Shown: positions 1 to 9,011 of the stretch, piece by piece
Numbering within the stretch: the first letter of the stretch is position 1
How the letters are laid out: each line of letters begins with the position of its first letter
From: Candidatus Babeliales bacterium
Lineage (GTDB): Bacteria > Babelota > Babeliae > Babelales > JACPOV01
DNA: 64,000 nucleotides
Assembly: GCA_040879965.1 (NCBI GenBank)
Contig: JBBDJI010000012.1
Span: 206,303 to 270,302 of the forward strand
Direction: 5' to 3'
Notes under the pieces: generated by a model
Told to the model about the DNA's origin: nothing
The model's database searches: none
What the model saw: the letters and a program-made list of their open reading frames with translations, nothing else
Made by a program: the position numbers and the translations under genes

Positions 1-750
1 AGGGAAGTTAACAATGTTACTCTTTTGATGCGAGCGGCTGCAGTAGGCACACCTGAAATGCTGAATCTTTTGTTAGAAAAAGTAAACAATATTACATATT
101 TAGAACAAAAAGATAAATCAGGAAAAACAGTACTTGATTGGGCAGAGACTAAAGAAAAAAAAGATTTAATAGAACGAAAAATCATTGATTTAAAAAATCC
201 ACAAGAGGCATTTCAAAGAGGAATAAGAGGAGGACATATAGGTTTGGTAGAAAAGACAATAGATCGTATTATTAGTGAAAAAACTAAAAGTGATGCATTG
301 CTGTATGTTGCTGCTCAACCTGATCCGAAATTTGTGGATATTGCAGAAATTTTAATAGATAAAGGTGCAGAAATAAATGCACAAGATCAAAATGGCAATA
401 CACCATTAATTTTGGCAACGCTTAATGGAAGCTTATCAATGCTTGAGTATCTTTTAAGTGTACGGGGAGGAAACCCGAATCTTACAAACCAATCTAGAAT
501 GAATCCATTGGATTATGCGTATGAATCTTTTAGTAAAGAGAGATATTTAATAAAAAGAAAAAAGCTATTTTTAGAAAAAATGGAAGCATTAAGAAGTGCT
601 GGAGCAAATCCTAGTAAAATTGCATTAGAAAAAATAGAAAAAATTCTTAAAGGAGATTTGCCGCAAGATTTTGCACCACTTTTGAAAAATCTTAATGATT
701 TACAAAAAAGCCTTGAACAGCTAATTAATCAATTACAAAAAGTAGCTTAG
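1..750 (+). CDS. Ankyrin-repeat protein, C-terminal part (5' end outside window)
   Basis: The reading frame is open from the first base of the window, so the true start lies upstream; the internal TTG/ATG at 25-30 are not needed as starts. Ankyrin-type repeats are visible: a helix-turn pair near the beginning (VTLLMRAAA, then EMLNLLL) and a clear repeat in the middle (GAEINAQDQNGNTPLILATLNGS). The C-terminal third is charged and probably helical (KIALEKIEKILKGDLPQ, then a Lys/Gln-rich tail). Ankyrin repeats bind other proteins; in host-associated bacteria they are often effector modules. The partner cannot be told from sequence. A strong terminator follows directly. Confidence 0.8.
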   Translation, partial: REVNNVTLLMRAAAVGTPEMLNLLLEKVNNITYLEQKDKSGKTVLDWAETKEKKDLIERKIIDLKNPQEAFQRGIRGGHIGLVEKTIDRIISEKTKSDALLYVAAQPDPKFVDIAEILIDKGAEINAQDQNGNTPLILATLNGSLSMLEYLLSVRGGNPNLTNQSRMNPLDYAYESFSKERYLIKRKKLFLEKMEALRSAGANPSKIALEKIEKILKGDLPQDFAPLLKNLNDLQKSLEQLINQLQKVA

Positions 751-757
751 TTTTATA

Positions 758-785
758 AAAAGCCTGGATAAACTCCAGGCTTTTG
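758..785 (+). terminator. Rho-independent terminator after ankyrin gene
   Basis: Perfect hairpin AGCCTGGA-TAAAC-TCCAGGCT (761-781), extended by an A run before and a T run after. It ends transcription of the ankyrin gene just before the next gene starts. Confidence 0.85.
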
Positions 786-797
786 TATTGTTTTGAA

Positions 798-2468
798 ATG
801 ATTAAATATTTTATTTTTTTTACATTTATTTTTAGTACGGCCATTTTTTGCTTTGAAGAAAAACCAATTGTGGTAGTAATTCCTTCATATAACAATAAGG
901 ATTGGTATAAAAGAAATTTATCATCTTTATTGTCTCAAAATTATACAAATTTTTGTGTTATTTATATTAATGATTGTTCATCCGATGACACGGGTAGTTT
1001 GGTTCAAGAATTTTTAGCAGCACATGATAAAAATAAACGTGTGCAATTAATTAAAAATAAAGCAAGACGTGGCGCACTTGCAAATCATTGGATGGCGATA
1101 CAATTAATTCCTGATAATGCAATTGTAGTACATCTAGATGGCGATGATTGGTTTGCACATGAAAATGTTTTGAAACGGATCAATCAAGAATATCAGGATC
1201 CTAATGTATGGATGACTTATGGACAATATATCGTACATCCGTCAAAACAGCCTGGCCATTGCCGATCATTGCAACCAAATATTGGAGCAGAAAATAAATG
1301 GCGTGATAGCTTATTACTTCATTATTCACACCTGCGTACTTTTTATGCATGGTTATTTAAACGTATTAAACTTGATGATTTGCTTATTAAAAATAATTTT
1401 TTTCCGGTAGCGTGTGATAATGCCTTTATGCTTCCAATGCTAGAAATGGCAGGGTCTCATGTTCGCTTTATTCCTGATATTTTATATGTTTATAATCAAG
1501 AGACGTCATTAAATGATTATAAGAATCATCTGAATGTACAACTTAATATTGCACAATATATTCATAAAAAACCTCGATATATGCCATTGAATAATGATTT
1601 ATATAAATCAAAAAAATATGATCCTACCGTTGATATGCTTATTTTTTCTTTTGATAGGCCAATGCAGCTTTATGCATTATTAGAATCTATCGAACATTAT
1701 ATTAAAAATATACAAACAATAAATGTTTTATATCGTGCAAGTAATCGTGATTTTGAATATGCATATGAAAATTTAAAAAAATGTTTCCCCTGTATTTGCT
1801 TTGTACAACAATCAGAGAAAAATCCTCATGCAGATTTTAAAGAAAAAACACTGGATTTAGTTTTTGCACGCTCAGATAATTATATTCTATTTGCGGTTGA
1901 TGATATTATTGTTAAGGATTACATCGATCTAAAGCAATGTATTGATATTTTAGAACGTATGCATGCATATGGATTCTTTTTGCGACTAGGAAGCAATATA
2001 ACTCATAGTTATTTATCAGATCTTTCAAAAAATAATGATAACAAAGTCCCACCATATCTCGAGATTGAGCCAAATATTCTTGCATGGCAATTTCGCTATG
2101 CAAAGCATGATTGGGCTTATCCAAATACATTGGATATGACATTATATCGAAAACGAGATATTGAATCAGTGCTCCGGCAATTATCTTATACCACACCAAA
2201 TACATTAGAAGGTCAATGGTATGGGAGTACCGATTTTTTAAATATAGGAGTATGTTTTAAGCAATCAAAAGTAGTTAATATTCCATTGAATATTGTGCAG
2301 GAAGCAAAATACAATAGGATAGCTAATAAACATGTTATATACAAAAGTACGCTTGATTTATTACAAAAATTTAACAATGGATTAAAAATTGATATTAACC
2401 CATTATATAAATTTGCAAATAATTCAGCTCATATAGATTATGAGCCATCATTTATTTTGCGCTACTAG
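798..2468 (+). CDS. Exported two-domain glycosyltransferase, GT2-type N-terminus
   Basis: I place the start at ATG 798, which gives a clean signal peptide (MIKYFIFFTFIFSTAIFCFE); an in-frame TTG at 783 lies inside the terminator T run. Residues 23-240 are a GT-A family 2 domain: PIVVVIPSYNN strand, NDCSSDD nucleotide-binding turn, and LDGDDW acidic metal motif at about 113-118. Residues 275-556 form a second region beginning DMLIFSFDRPMQL with another acidic pair (FAVDDI), which resembles a second GT-A-like fold. Donor and acceptor are unknown. There is no clear Shine-Dalgarno. It overlaps convergently with the decayed gene that follows. The export signal is odd for a sugar-nucleotide enzyme. 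Confidence 0.8.
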   Translation: MIKYFIFFTFIFSTAIFCFEEKPIVVVIPSYNNKDWYKRNLSSLLSQNYTNFCVIYINDCSSDDTGSLVQEFLAAHDKNKRVQLIKNKARRGALANHWMAIQLIPDNAIVVHLDGDDWFAHENVLKRINQEYQDPNVWMTYGQYIVHPSKQPGHCRSLQPNIGAENKWRDSLLLHYSHLRTFYAWLFKRIKLDDLLIKNNFFPVACDNAFMLPMLEMAGSHVRFIPDILYVYNQETSLNDYKNHLNVQLNIAQYIHKKPRYMPLNNDLYKSKKYDPTVDMLIFSFDRPMQLYALLESIEHYIKNIQTINVLYRASNRDFEYAYENLKKCFPCICFVQQSEKNPHADFKEKTLDLVFARSDNYILFAVDDIIVKDYIDLKQCIDILERMHAYGFFLRLGSNITHSYLSDLSKNNDNKVPPYLEIEPNILAWQFRYAKHDWAYPNTLDMTLYRKRDIESVLRQLSYTTPNTLEGQWYGSTDFLNIGVCFKQSKVVNIPLNIVQEAKYNRIANKHVIYKSTLDLLQKFNNGLKIDINPLYKFANNSAHIDYEPSFILRY

Positions 2469-3125
2469 TTGTTGTTTATAGAGATATATATATTTTTTTT
2501 TTACTAAATTATGTTCTTGTAATGCTAATGGATTTTGCTGGTTTGTTGAAAGACCATATGGATTTTTATAATAAATACCAAGTGGTAAAGGGATACGCTT
2601 AAAGCTGGCACCACCAAAAGCAGCACGGATCCATATTTCCCAATCACCTGCTATTTTATACGATTCATCAAAATAACCAAATCGATTGTGCAAAGATTTA
2701 CGCCACATTGGATGATTATTTGGCACACAATCAATTAATAATGCTTGTAAACTAAAATTTCTTTTTTTTACTTGCTTGAATTGATGAGAGTTTTCAAGAT
2801 TATCATTTGGTGTGCAAGTAATATAAAAGTCTGAATACACTAAATCAATTATTGGATATCGATCTAATATATTCATATATAATTCATAGCAATATGGAAC
2901 AAGACGATCATCAAGATTTGCATTAATTAAATATTCACCTTTCGATTGATTGATTGCATAATTCCAAACAGCATAAATACCAGGATCATGATCAAGTCTT
3001 TCATAATAAATATTTTTATATGATTGTTGATATTTTTTAATAATAATTTCTTCATTTCCGGGAGAGTTTGCATTAATTAAAATTAATTCGCAGCAATCAA
3101 AAACAGTTTGTTGAACAATATTTTT
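2448..3125 (-). pseudogene. GT2 glycosyltransferase, N-terminus missing
   Basis: The frame is open from an in-frame TAA at 3126-3128 down to the stop at 2448, about 225 codons, but no usable start codon occurs before an internal ATG at 2876. The reading starts with IVQQTVFDCCELILINANSPG, the interior of the first half of a GT2 domain, followed by GEYLINANLDDR (acidic motif) and, after 2876, a C-terminal part containing GDWEIWIRAA. The signal peptide and the first nucleotide-binding strand are gone. The break lies a few bases from the broken 5' end of the divergent GT10-like gene, so one deletion probably removed both starts. A sequencing error is possible but less likely, since both genes are affected. 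Confidence 0.65.
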
Positions 3126-3216
3126 TTATATCTTATTTATTCCTTTTAATACAATTTTTTCTACCGAAAAAAACGTCTATATAATACCGTTTGCTGGTTT
3201 TGAACAACATGATTTT

Positions 3217-4188
3217 ATGTTTGATTTACAACAGCGTGATGAGTGTATGAAGTCATTTTATATGTTACGTATGGCATTACAAAAATTAGGATATAAAGTA
3301 GAGGTTACTTTATTGAATAAAAAATTAGAGAATATTGCTGTAATTATTTCATGTGATATTCATAATGCTAATATCTTAAAAAAATTAAATGAATACCCAA
3401 AAGAAAAATGTTATCTATTTTTATGGGAACCACCAGTAGTTAAACCATTTTTATATAATAAAAATCTTCATCAATATTTTTCAAAAATTTTTACAATGGT
3501 TGATTCATTAGTTGATAATGAACGGTATTTTAAATTTTATTATCCGCAACCATCATTAAATATAATTGAAAATATTGTGCCATTTGAGCAAAAAAAACTA
3601 TGTACATTGATTGGATGTAATAAAGCATCAACCATTAATGGTGAATTATATTCTGAACGATTGGCAGTAATACAATTTTTTGAAAATCTAAAAACGAATG
3701 ATTTTGAATTTTATGGTGTTGGATGGCCATCATTCTTACATAATTATAAAGGAGCAACTGGCACAAAAAAAGAATGCTTGAAAAACTATAGGTTTTGTTT
3801 TTGTTACGAAAACACCAAAAATCTAAGCGGTTATATTACTGAAAAAATATTTGATTGTTTTGTAGCAGGTTGTGTACCAATATACTGGGGTGCATGCAAT
3901 ATTGCAGACTATATTCCTAATAATTGTTTTATAGATCGAAGAAATTTTCAAAATAATAAAGAACTATATATTTATTTAAAAAGCATGACTCCAGCAGTAT
4001 ATCAAAAATATATTGATGCAATAAAAAAATTTTTAAAAAGTAAACAAGCATTTTTATTTTCTACCAGCTACTTTGTAGATTCTATCTTATCTCTTATTAA
4101 TCCAAATTATGACTTATCAATTATTTTTATAAAAGAAGAGCAGATCAAATTAAAGGAAACAAAAAAAATGAGAGACAAAATCTTATGA
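3217..4188 (+). CDS. GT10-like (fucosyltransferase family) glycosyltransferase, 5' end damaged
   Basis: The C-terminal half carries the GT10 signature: FCFCYENTKNLSGYITEKIFD followed by CFVAGCVPIYWGA and DYIPNNCFIDRR, which bind GDP-fucose in alpha-1,3-fucosyltransferases. The first ATG is 3217, but the frame is open back to 3115 and encodes FFYILFIPFNTIFSTEKNVYI, which looks like the end of a signal peptide followed by mature protein. So the original start was upstream and has been lost; only ATA/ATT codons are available there. Whether translation now begins at 3217 or at a rare start is unclear. The stop overlaps the next gene's start (ATGA). Confidence 0.7.
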   Translation: MFDLQQRDECMKSFYMLRMALQKLGYKVEVTLLNKKLENIAVIISCDIHNANILKKLNEYPKEKCYLFLWEPPVVKPFLYNKNLHQYFSKIFTMVDSLVDNERYFKFYYPQPSLNIIENIVPFEQKKLCTLIGCNKASTINGELYSERLAVIQFFENLKTNDFEFYGVGWPSFLHNYKGATGTKKECLKNYRFCFCYENTKNLSGYITEKIFDCFVAGCVPIYWGACNIADYIPNNCFIDRRNFQNNKELYIYLKSMTPAVYQKYIDAIKKFLKSKQAFLFSTSYFVDSILSLINPNYDLSIIFIKEEQIKLKETKKMRDKIL

Positions 4189-5042
4189 AAAAAAATTATA
4201 TTTTTTTGTTTTTATTTTTCTTTGTAACTAATGCTGAGCAATCAAAACTGATATCAATTAATTTTGATATATCTATGAATGGGCCAATATCCTATGGCTT
4301 TAATGATCCACAAGATTATTTATGGCTTACCTTTTGGCGTTCATTATATGAAAAATATAATTTATCTATTATGCCACCATTATCAGAACTTCGTATTCCC
4401 AAACTTATTCATCAAATTTGGCTTGGAAGCGAATTTCCTGAAGAATATCGAGAATGGCAAGCAAGTTGGTTGCAGATACATCCTGATTGGCAATATAAAT
4501 TATGGACCGATGAAGATGTAAAGATGCTTAAGCTTTATAATCAAAATTTATTTGATAATGCAGTCAATTATGCACAACAATCAGATATTTTGCGCTATGA
4601 AATTTTATATCGATTTGGTGGTTTATATATTGATATTGATTTTAGATGCTTAAAGCCTTTTGATGTTTTGCATCATTGCTATGATTTTTATATTGGTATC
4701 ATGAGTACCGGCACTGTTGATTTAGGGATAGGGTTAATTGGTTCAAAACCGCATAGCCCTATCTTAAAAGAAGTAATTAAATCTATGTGCGCAAAAAAAA
4801 TCAAATCGTATCAAGATATTTTATCAGCAACAGGGAACCTTCATTTTATGAAAGCATTTATGCGAAGTGCTTCTCAATGTAAAGAACCAATTATTACTTT
4901 TCCGGCAAGCTTTTTTTATCCTTCTCCAAATAAGGCACGCTTTTTAACTAAAGATCAGCAAGATCAATATATTCGACCCGAATCATTTGCCATTCATTAT
5001 TGGGCATGTAGTTGGCAAAAAAAAGAAGCTTTATGCTCATGA
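4185..5042 (+). CDS. Exported GT32-like glycosyltransferase (DXD sugar-binding family)
   Basis: Signal peptide MKKNYIFLFLFFFVTNAEQ, then a GT32/OCH1-like core: IPKLIHQIWLG at about 71-81, HPDWQYKLWTDED, SDILRYEILYRFGGLY and the DXD motif IDID at about 149-152. These place it in the 'glycosyltransferase sugar-binding region containing DXD' family, which uses nucleotide sugars with a metal ion. It overlaps the preceding GT10-like gene by four bases and is probably translated with it. It meets the RNase G gene tail to tail with a 6-base overlap. Specificity cannot be told. The role as an exported host-directed enzyme is inference. Confidence 0.82.
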   Translation: MKKNYIFLFLFFFVTNAEQSKLISINFDISMNGPISYGFNDPQDYLWLTFWRSLYEKYNLSIMPPLSELRIPKLIHQIWLGSEFPEEYREWQASWLQIHPDWQYKLWTDEDVKMLKLYNQNLFDNAVNYAQQSDILRYEILYRFGGLYIDIDFRCLKPFDVLHHCYDFYIGIMSTGTVDLGIGLIGSKPHSPILKEVIKSMCAKKIKSYQDILSATGNLHFMKAFMRSASQCKEPIITFPASFFYPSPNKARFLTKDQQDQYIRPESFAIHYWACSWQKKEALCS

Positions 5043-6554
5043 GCTTCTTATATTTTCAATCTTATAATTAATGATGCCAAGAGAATCATCACTTGCCAGA
5101 GTAATTTTGGTATTGAATTCTTTTTCCAATGCAAAGATGCTATTATATTCAACGGTGGTTATATATTCAAACATGTTTGGATTGAGCGAAATAATAACAG
5201 CTTTGTTTTTATGTTTTTCAAGTTCTTTTTTTATTTTTGCTAATAAAGTATAGCATTGGGTTTGCAATGATTTTACTACGCCCAAGCCATGACATTTGAT
5301 GCAAGTATCCATCAGTTCTTGCAACAAAGTTTTGCCAGAACGTTTTCTAGTCATTTGCAGCAAACCAAACTCAGAAACTTTTAAAAGAACGGATTGGAAT
5401 TTATCACGCTCTTTGAGGGTTTTTTCAAAAAATTTTAATAATTTTTGTCGATTTGCAGCAGTTGCCATATCAATAAAATCAATAACAATTAAGCCGCCAA
5501 TATTGCGTAAACGTAACTGTCTGACTACTTCTTCAGCTGCTTCTAAATTTGTTTTTAAAATTGTTTCTTCTAAATCAGCTTTGCCAATATATTTTCCAGT
5601 ATTAACATCAATAACGGTCATTGCTTGCGTTTGTTCGATAATAATTGAGCCGCCAGATTTTAAATTAACTTTTATTGATAATGCTTCTTCTATTTGTTTA
5701 TTAACTCCTAAGCGCTCAAAAATATCTTCTGGGCCAGAATAATAATGCACTCGTTGTGTAAATTCTGGGGCAATTGTTTTTACAAATTTATAAATTTCTG
5801 CTTGTTCATGTTTATTATCAATAATAATATCTTCCACATCTTCATCTAAATGATCTCGAACGATGCGTAATGGAATTGGCAAATCTTCATAAATTTTTTC
5901 TTGGGGTTGTGCTGCTTGGTACCTTTTTAAAATGGTATTCCAAGTGGTAACCGAATATTTAAGATCACGGAGTATTTCACGATCACTTTTGCCTTCAGAA
6001 GTAGTACGAATAATTGCACCCATTCCATCTGGTAAATTACTAATCAATAGTTCTTTTAAACGATTACGCTCGTCTCGGTCTTCTATTTTTTTTGAAATAG
6101 CAATACGTGGAATATTTGGCATTAAAACAATAAATCTTCCCGGCAACGTAAAGCAAGTTGTAAGTTTAGCTCCTTTTTCATATACCGGCTCCTTGCTTAC
6201 TTGTACAAGAATCGCTTCACCTTCTTTTAAAATTTTACTAATGTTAAGCGTTGGTGACCGTTCTTCTCTTGTTGTTTTACCTGGAATTTCTTCTACTTCG
6301 ACTGTTTGGCTCATTCGTTGTAAAGCAAGTTCGCGATCAATTTCAGAAATATGCAGAAAACCAGCTTTTTCTTGACCTATATCTACAAATGCGGTTTGAA
6401 TTCCTGGTAAAACTTTATTCACAATACCTTTAAAAAAAGATCGTTCTAAAGGTTGAGTAACTGGTGAAGAGAAATAAATATTTTGTAACTCACCATCTCG
6501 TAAAATTGCGACTTTTGTTTGCCAAGGATTCACCTTTACTATAATTTTCTTCAT
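5037..6554 (-). CDS. rng: Ribonuclease G/E family endoribonuclease
   Basis: RNase E/G catalytic core without the long C-terminal scaffold of RNase E, so RNase G-like in size (505 aa). Residues 38-73 form the S1-domain start (GIVNKVLPGIQTAFVDIG, then GFLHISEID), interrupted by a lineage insert at about 78-110. Catalytic Asp residues are visible at about 316 (TVIDVNTGKY) and 359 (IVIDFIDM). The Zn-link is CIKC at about 418-421. It processes 5'-monophosphorylated RNAs, including rRNA precursors and mRNA decay intermediates, in the cytoplasm. It starts MKKIIVKVNPWQTKVAI, the usual family N-terminus. Confidence 0.93.
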   Translation of the reverse strand: MKKIIVKVNPWQTKVAILRDGELQNIYFSSPVTQPLERSFFKGIVNKVLPGIQTAFVDIGQEKAGFLHISEIDRELALQRMSQTVEVEEIPGKTTREERSPTLNISKILKEGEAILVQVSKEPVYEKGAKLTTCFTLPGRFIVLMPNIPRIAISKKIEDRDERNRLKELLISNLPDGMGAIIRTTSEGKSDREILRDLKYSVTTWNTILKRYQAAQPQEKIYEDLPIPLRIVRDHLDEDVEDIIIDNKHEQAEIYKFVKTIAPEFTQRVHYYSGPEDIFERLGVNKQIEEALSIKVNLKSGGSIIIEQTQAMTVIDVNTGKYIGKADLEETILKTNLEAAEEVVRQLRLRNIGGLIVIDFIDMATAANRQKLLKFFEKTLKERDKFQSVLLKVSEFGLLQMTRKRSGKTLLQELMDTCIKCHGLGVVKSLQTQCYTLLAKIKKELEKHKNKAVIISLNPNMFEYITTVEYNSIFALEKEFNTKITLASDDSLGIINYKIENIRSS

Positions 6555-6723
6555 TTATTTTTTTTACCCCTAACTAACCGTTAGATGATTTGTTTATTAA
6601 TTTTGTCTTATTTTAAGTATACTCAATCTGTTTGCTAAAGAGTAGGCACAACAATAATAAGTAGAAAATTAACCAAAAGTATGGTAAAATTTTTGAAAAA
6701 AATTAAACCAAGGAGACAAAATA

Positions 6724-7338
6724 ATGAAAAAAATATTATTTTCCCTTTCTTTCAGCTTAATACTTATCTTAGCCAGTTGTCGTGATGAGAAACAGTTTAC
6801 AAAACCAATGCAAAAAAGTAAAAATATTGCGATTCCAATACCAGAAGATGATACTATAAAATTAAGCTTTTTTGATGATCAAGAGGTTGGCGATTTTGAT
6901 GATATGGAATCTTTTGTGCTTGACGATTCTCAAGATGATAAAAATTTGTCGCTGGTAGAAAATGAGGCATTATTTGGATTGCAAGAATCAGAACAAAATA
7001 AACAAATGCGAGTAGTATATTTTGATTATGATAGCCGTAAACCAAGAGCTGATCAACAAGAAACAATGCAAATGCTTTCTGATAATATTAAACAATGGAC
7101 CAAAAAAGGATATAAGGTAGTCTTTAAAGGACATTCATGCTTATGGCATGGTACGCGTGCCTATAATCTTGCACTCTCGGGCCAACGGGCACAATGCCTC
7201 GCTGATATGTGCCAGATACCAAAAGATAATCTTAAAGTATTTGGCGTAGGCAATGAGGAGCCAATGGTTTTTGATAACAAAACAAAAGAAGAACAAGGAG
7301 CCAATAGACGGGTTGAAGTATATCCGATTATTGCATAG
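6724..7338 (+). CDS. pal: Peptidoglycan-associated (Pal/OmpA-like) lipoprotein
   Basis: Lipoprotein signal peptide with lipobox LASC, lipidated Cys at about 19. After an acidic linker (20-95), residues 96-204 form an OmpA-C domain: VVYFDYDSRKPRADQQE, then FKGHSCLWHGTRAYNLALS with QRA, and the closing GANRRVEV. These residues bind meso-DAP peptidoglycan and link the outer membrane to the wall. The usual GHTD reads GHSC here, so the Asp that contacts DAP is replaced. No tol genes are in the window, so the Pal name rests on architecture only. A good Shine-Dalgarno (AAGGAGA) precedes ATG 6724. Confidence 0.85.
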   Translation: MKKILFSLSFSLILILASCRDEKQFTKPMQKSKNIAIPIPEDDTIKLSFFDDQEVGDFDDMESFVLDDSQDDKNLSLVENEALFGLQESEQNKQMRVVYFDYDSRKPRADQQETMQMLSDNIKQWTKKGYKVVFKGHSCLWHGTRAYNLALSGQRAQCLADMCQIPKDNLKVFGVGNEEPMVFDNKTKEEQGANRRVEVYPIIA

Positions 7339-7544
7339 AGCTTTAATGGCTTGCTTTTAGCAAAAAAAATTATACAGTGCGCATGCAAATTGCCATAAAA
7401 TTGATACCGTTAATTTTTATAGGTGTTTGTATGTGCACTGTATTTTTTAACACTAAGGCACAAGATGGTTGATCTATCTTTAATTGAGCCATTTGATACC
7501 GCCAATTGGCAATCGTACTCATCAATTTTGATCAATTTTAATCA

Positions 7545-8984
7545 TTATGAATGAGCAATATTTGTATTATTTGAGCTTCCTAAAAAATTAATAAATGGTT
7601 CAAAGCTCTTGCATAAGATTCTTTCTTTCGTTATTGATGCTAAGTCAACAGAGTAAATACCCATTTTGCTATCAGTATTGTTTTTCCACGAAAAAGAGTC
7701 CATGAGTGTCCACCAAAAATAACCACGAATATCAATTTTTTCCTTCAATGCTAATTGAACCACCCATAGATGTTTTTTGAGATAAATATTTTTAAAAAGA
7801 TCTTCAGGGTCATTCATGCCATTTTCAGCGATGTATAATGGCACACCTAATTGAGCGGCTCTTTTTATAGCTCGATATAAACCTTCAGGATAACATGAAC
7901 GTTCTTTTTTATTTGTAGTGAACATTTCTTCAGGCCGTTTATATTCTTTGCAATTCAATATAACCGTATGTGTATAATAATTAACGCCAAGAAAATCTAA
8001 TGCTTTGATTGCTTTTTTATTATATTTCTTAACTCGATATCCCCAATAAAAATGCCCTGTTTTAAAATAGTTTAATGTTGCCTCATGCAGTAAATAATTA
8101 AATCCTTTGCAAATGTAACGATCTAATGGGTGTAGGCTATAATAAGGATCTAAAGGTTGAAATACTTTTGGGAAACCGACTTGTGCTTTAGGATTAATTT
8201 CTTTAAAGCGATGATAAATATCAATATGTGCATCGAGCATATTGCGGACTACTTTTCCACATAGCTTGAGATGCCATTTTTTAAACGGTGGATATTTGCC
8301 ACGAAAATAACCTTCTAAAGCATAACCAACTGGTTCATTGAATGTCATCCACATGTCTACTTTATTATTGAGTTTTTCAAAAACATATTCAGCAAATTCA
8401 ACAAAATCCGGTATATTTTTTGCTTTTTCGAAAGCACCTTTTTGATCAAACCATACTGGCCAAGCATGATGGAATAAACATGGAATAGGTTTAATACCAT
8501 ACTTAATTAATTCATCAACTAAATCGATATAATGTTGCATAGCGTCTTCATCAAAAATTCCTTCTTGCGGTTCAATCTTACTCCATTCTATAGAAAAGCG
8601 ATAACTATTAAGTTTGGCTTTTTTTATAAGTTGTACATCTTCTTTGTATCGATCGTAATGATCACAAGCAGTGCCTGGTTGCGGAATGGCAGCATGTTTT
8701 ATTTTTGAATCTACTTTGCAATAACCGCCATCACATGCAGCATGCATAGTCCAACTATTTTCACAATGAGTGTTATTTGCTGATTTTGTTCCTTCAATTT
8801 GAAATGCGGAAGTTGCAGCACCCCATAAAAAATTTTGTGGGAAAGATAATTTATGCCAAAAATTTTCATCAGCTAATGCATTTTCATGCCATTTGAAATG
8901 CGTTTCTTGATACCAGTCATAAGAAAAAGCAGTAAATGAGCATAATGAAAAAATTGAGAGATATAATATTTTTTGTATATTCAT
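7545..8984 (-). CDS. Exported GH1 family beta-glycosidase, copy 1
   Basis: Signal peptide MNIQKILYLSIFSLCSFTAFS, then a glycoside hydrolase family 1 TIM barrel. Acid/base Glu is in WMTFNEP (about 217) and the nucleophile Glu in YIAENG (about 387). The glycone Gln is kept in SAFQIEG, and the barrel strand reads CLFHHAWPVWF. Near the end, the usual Glu-Trp pair of glucosidases reads DSFSWKN, so the sugar-binding Glu is Ser here, as happens in some 6-phospho-glycosidases. It may cut beta-glucosides or a related sugar outside the cytoplasm. An extra Cys-containing segment (HCENSWTMHAACDGGYC) could form disulphides after export. It is the last of three tandem paralogues. Confidence 0.9.
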   Translation of the reverse strand: MNIQKILYLSIFSLCSFTAFSYDWYQETHFKWHENALADENFWHKLSFPQNFLWGAATSAFQIEGTKSANNTHCENSWTMHAACDGGYCKVDSKIKHAAIPQPGTACDHYDRYKEDVQLIKKAKLNSYRFSIEWSKIEPQEGIFDEDAMQHYIDLVDELIKYGIKPIPCLFHHAWPVWFDQKGAFEKAKNIPDFVEFAEYVFEKLNNKVDMWMTFNEPVGYALEGYFRGKYPPFKKWHLKLCGKVVRNMLDAHIDIYHRFKEINPKAQVGFPKVFQPLDPYYSLHPLDRYICKGFNYLLHEATLNYFKTGHFYWGYRVKKYNKKAIKALDFLGVNYYTHTVILNCKEYKRPEEMFTTNKKERSCYPEGLYRAIKRAAQLGVPLYIAENGMNDPEDLFKNIYLKKHLWVVQLALKEKIDIRGYFWWTLMDSFSWKNNTDSKMGIYSVDLASITKERILCKSFEPFINFLGSSNNTNIAHS

Positions 8985-9011
8985 GAAACAAGTACTCCAT
9001 TCAGAAAGAAA

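Noticed and set aside
5071..6433. Several plus-strand frames of 60-148 codons inside the RNase G gene
   Set aside because: They are shadows of a well-supported minus-strand gene; no ribosome sites and Ser/Ile-rich antisense composition.
7339..7544. Possible tRNA or small RNA between pal and the GH1 operon
   Set aside because: No TpsiC-type arm or acceptor pairing, and no clear hairpin.
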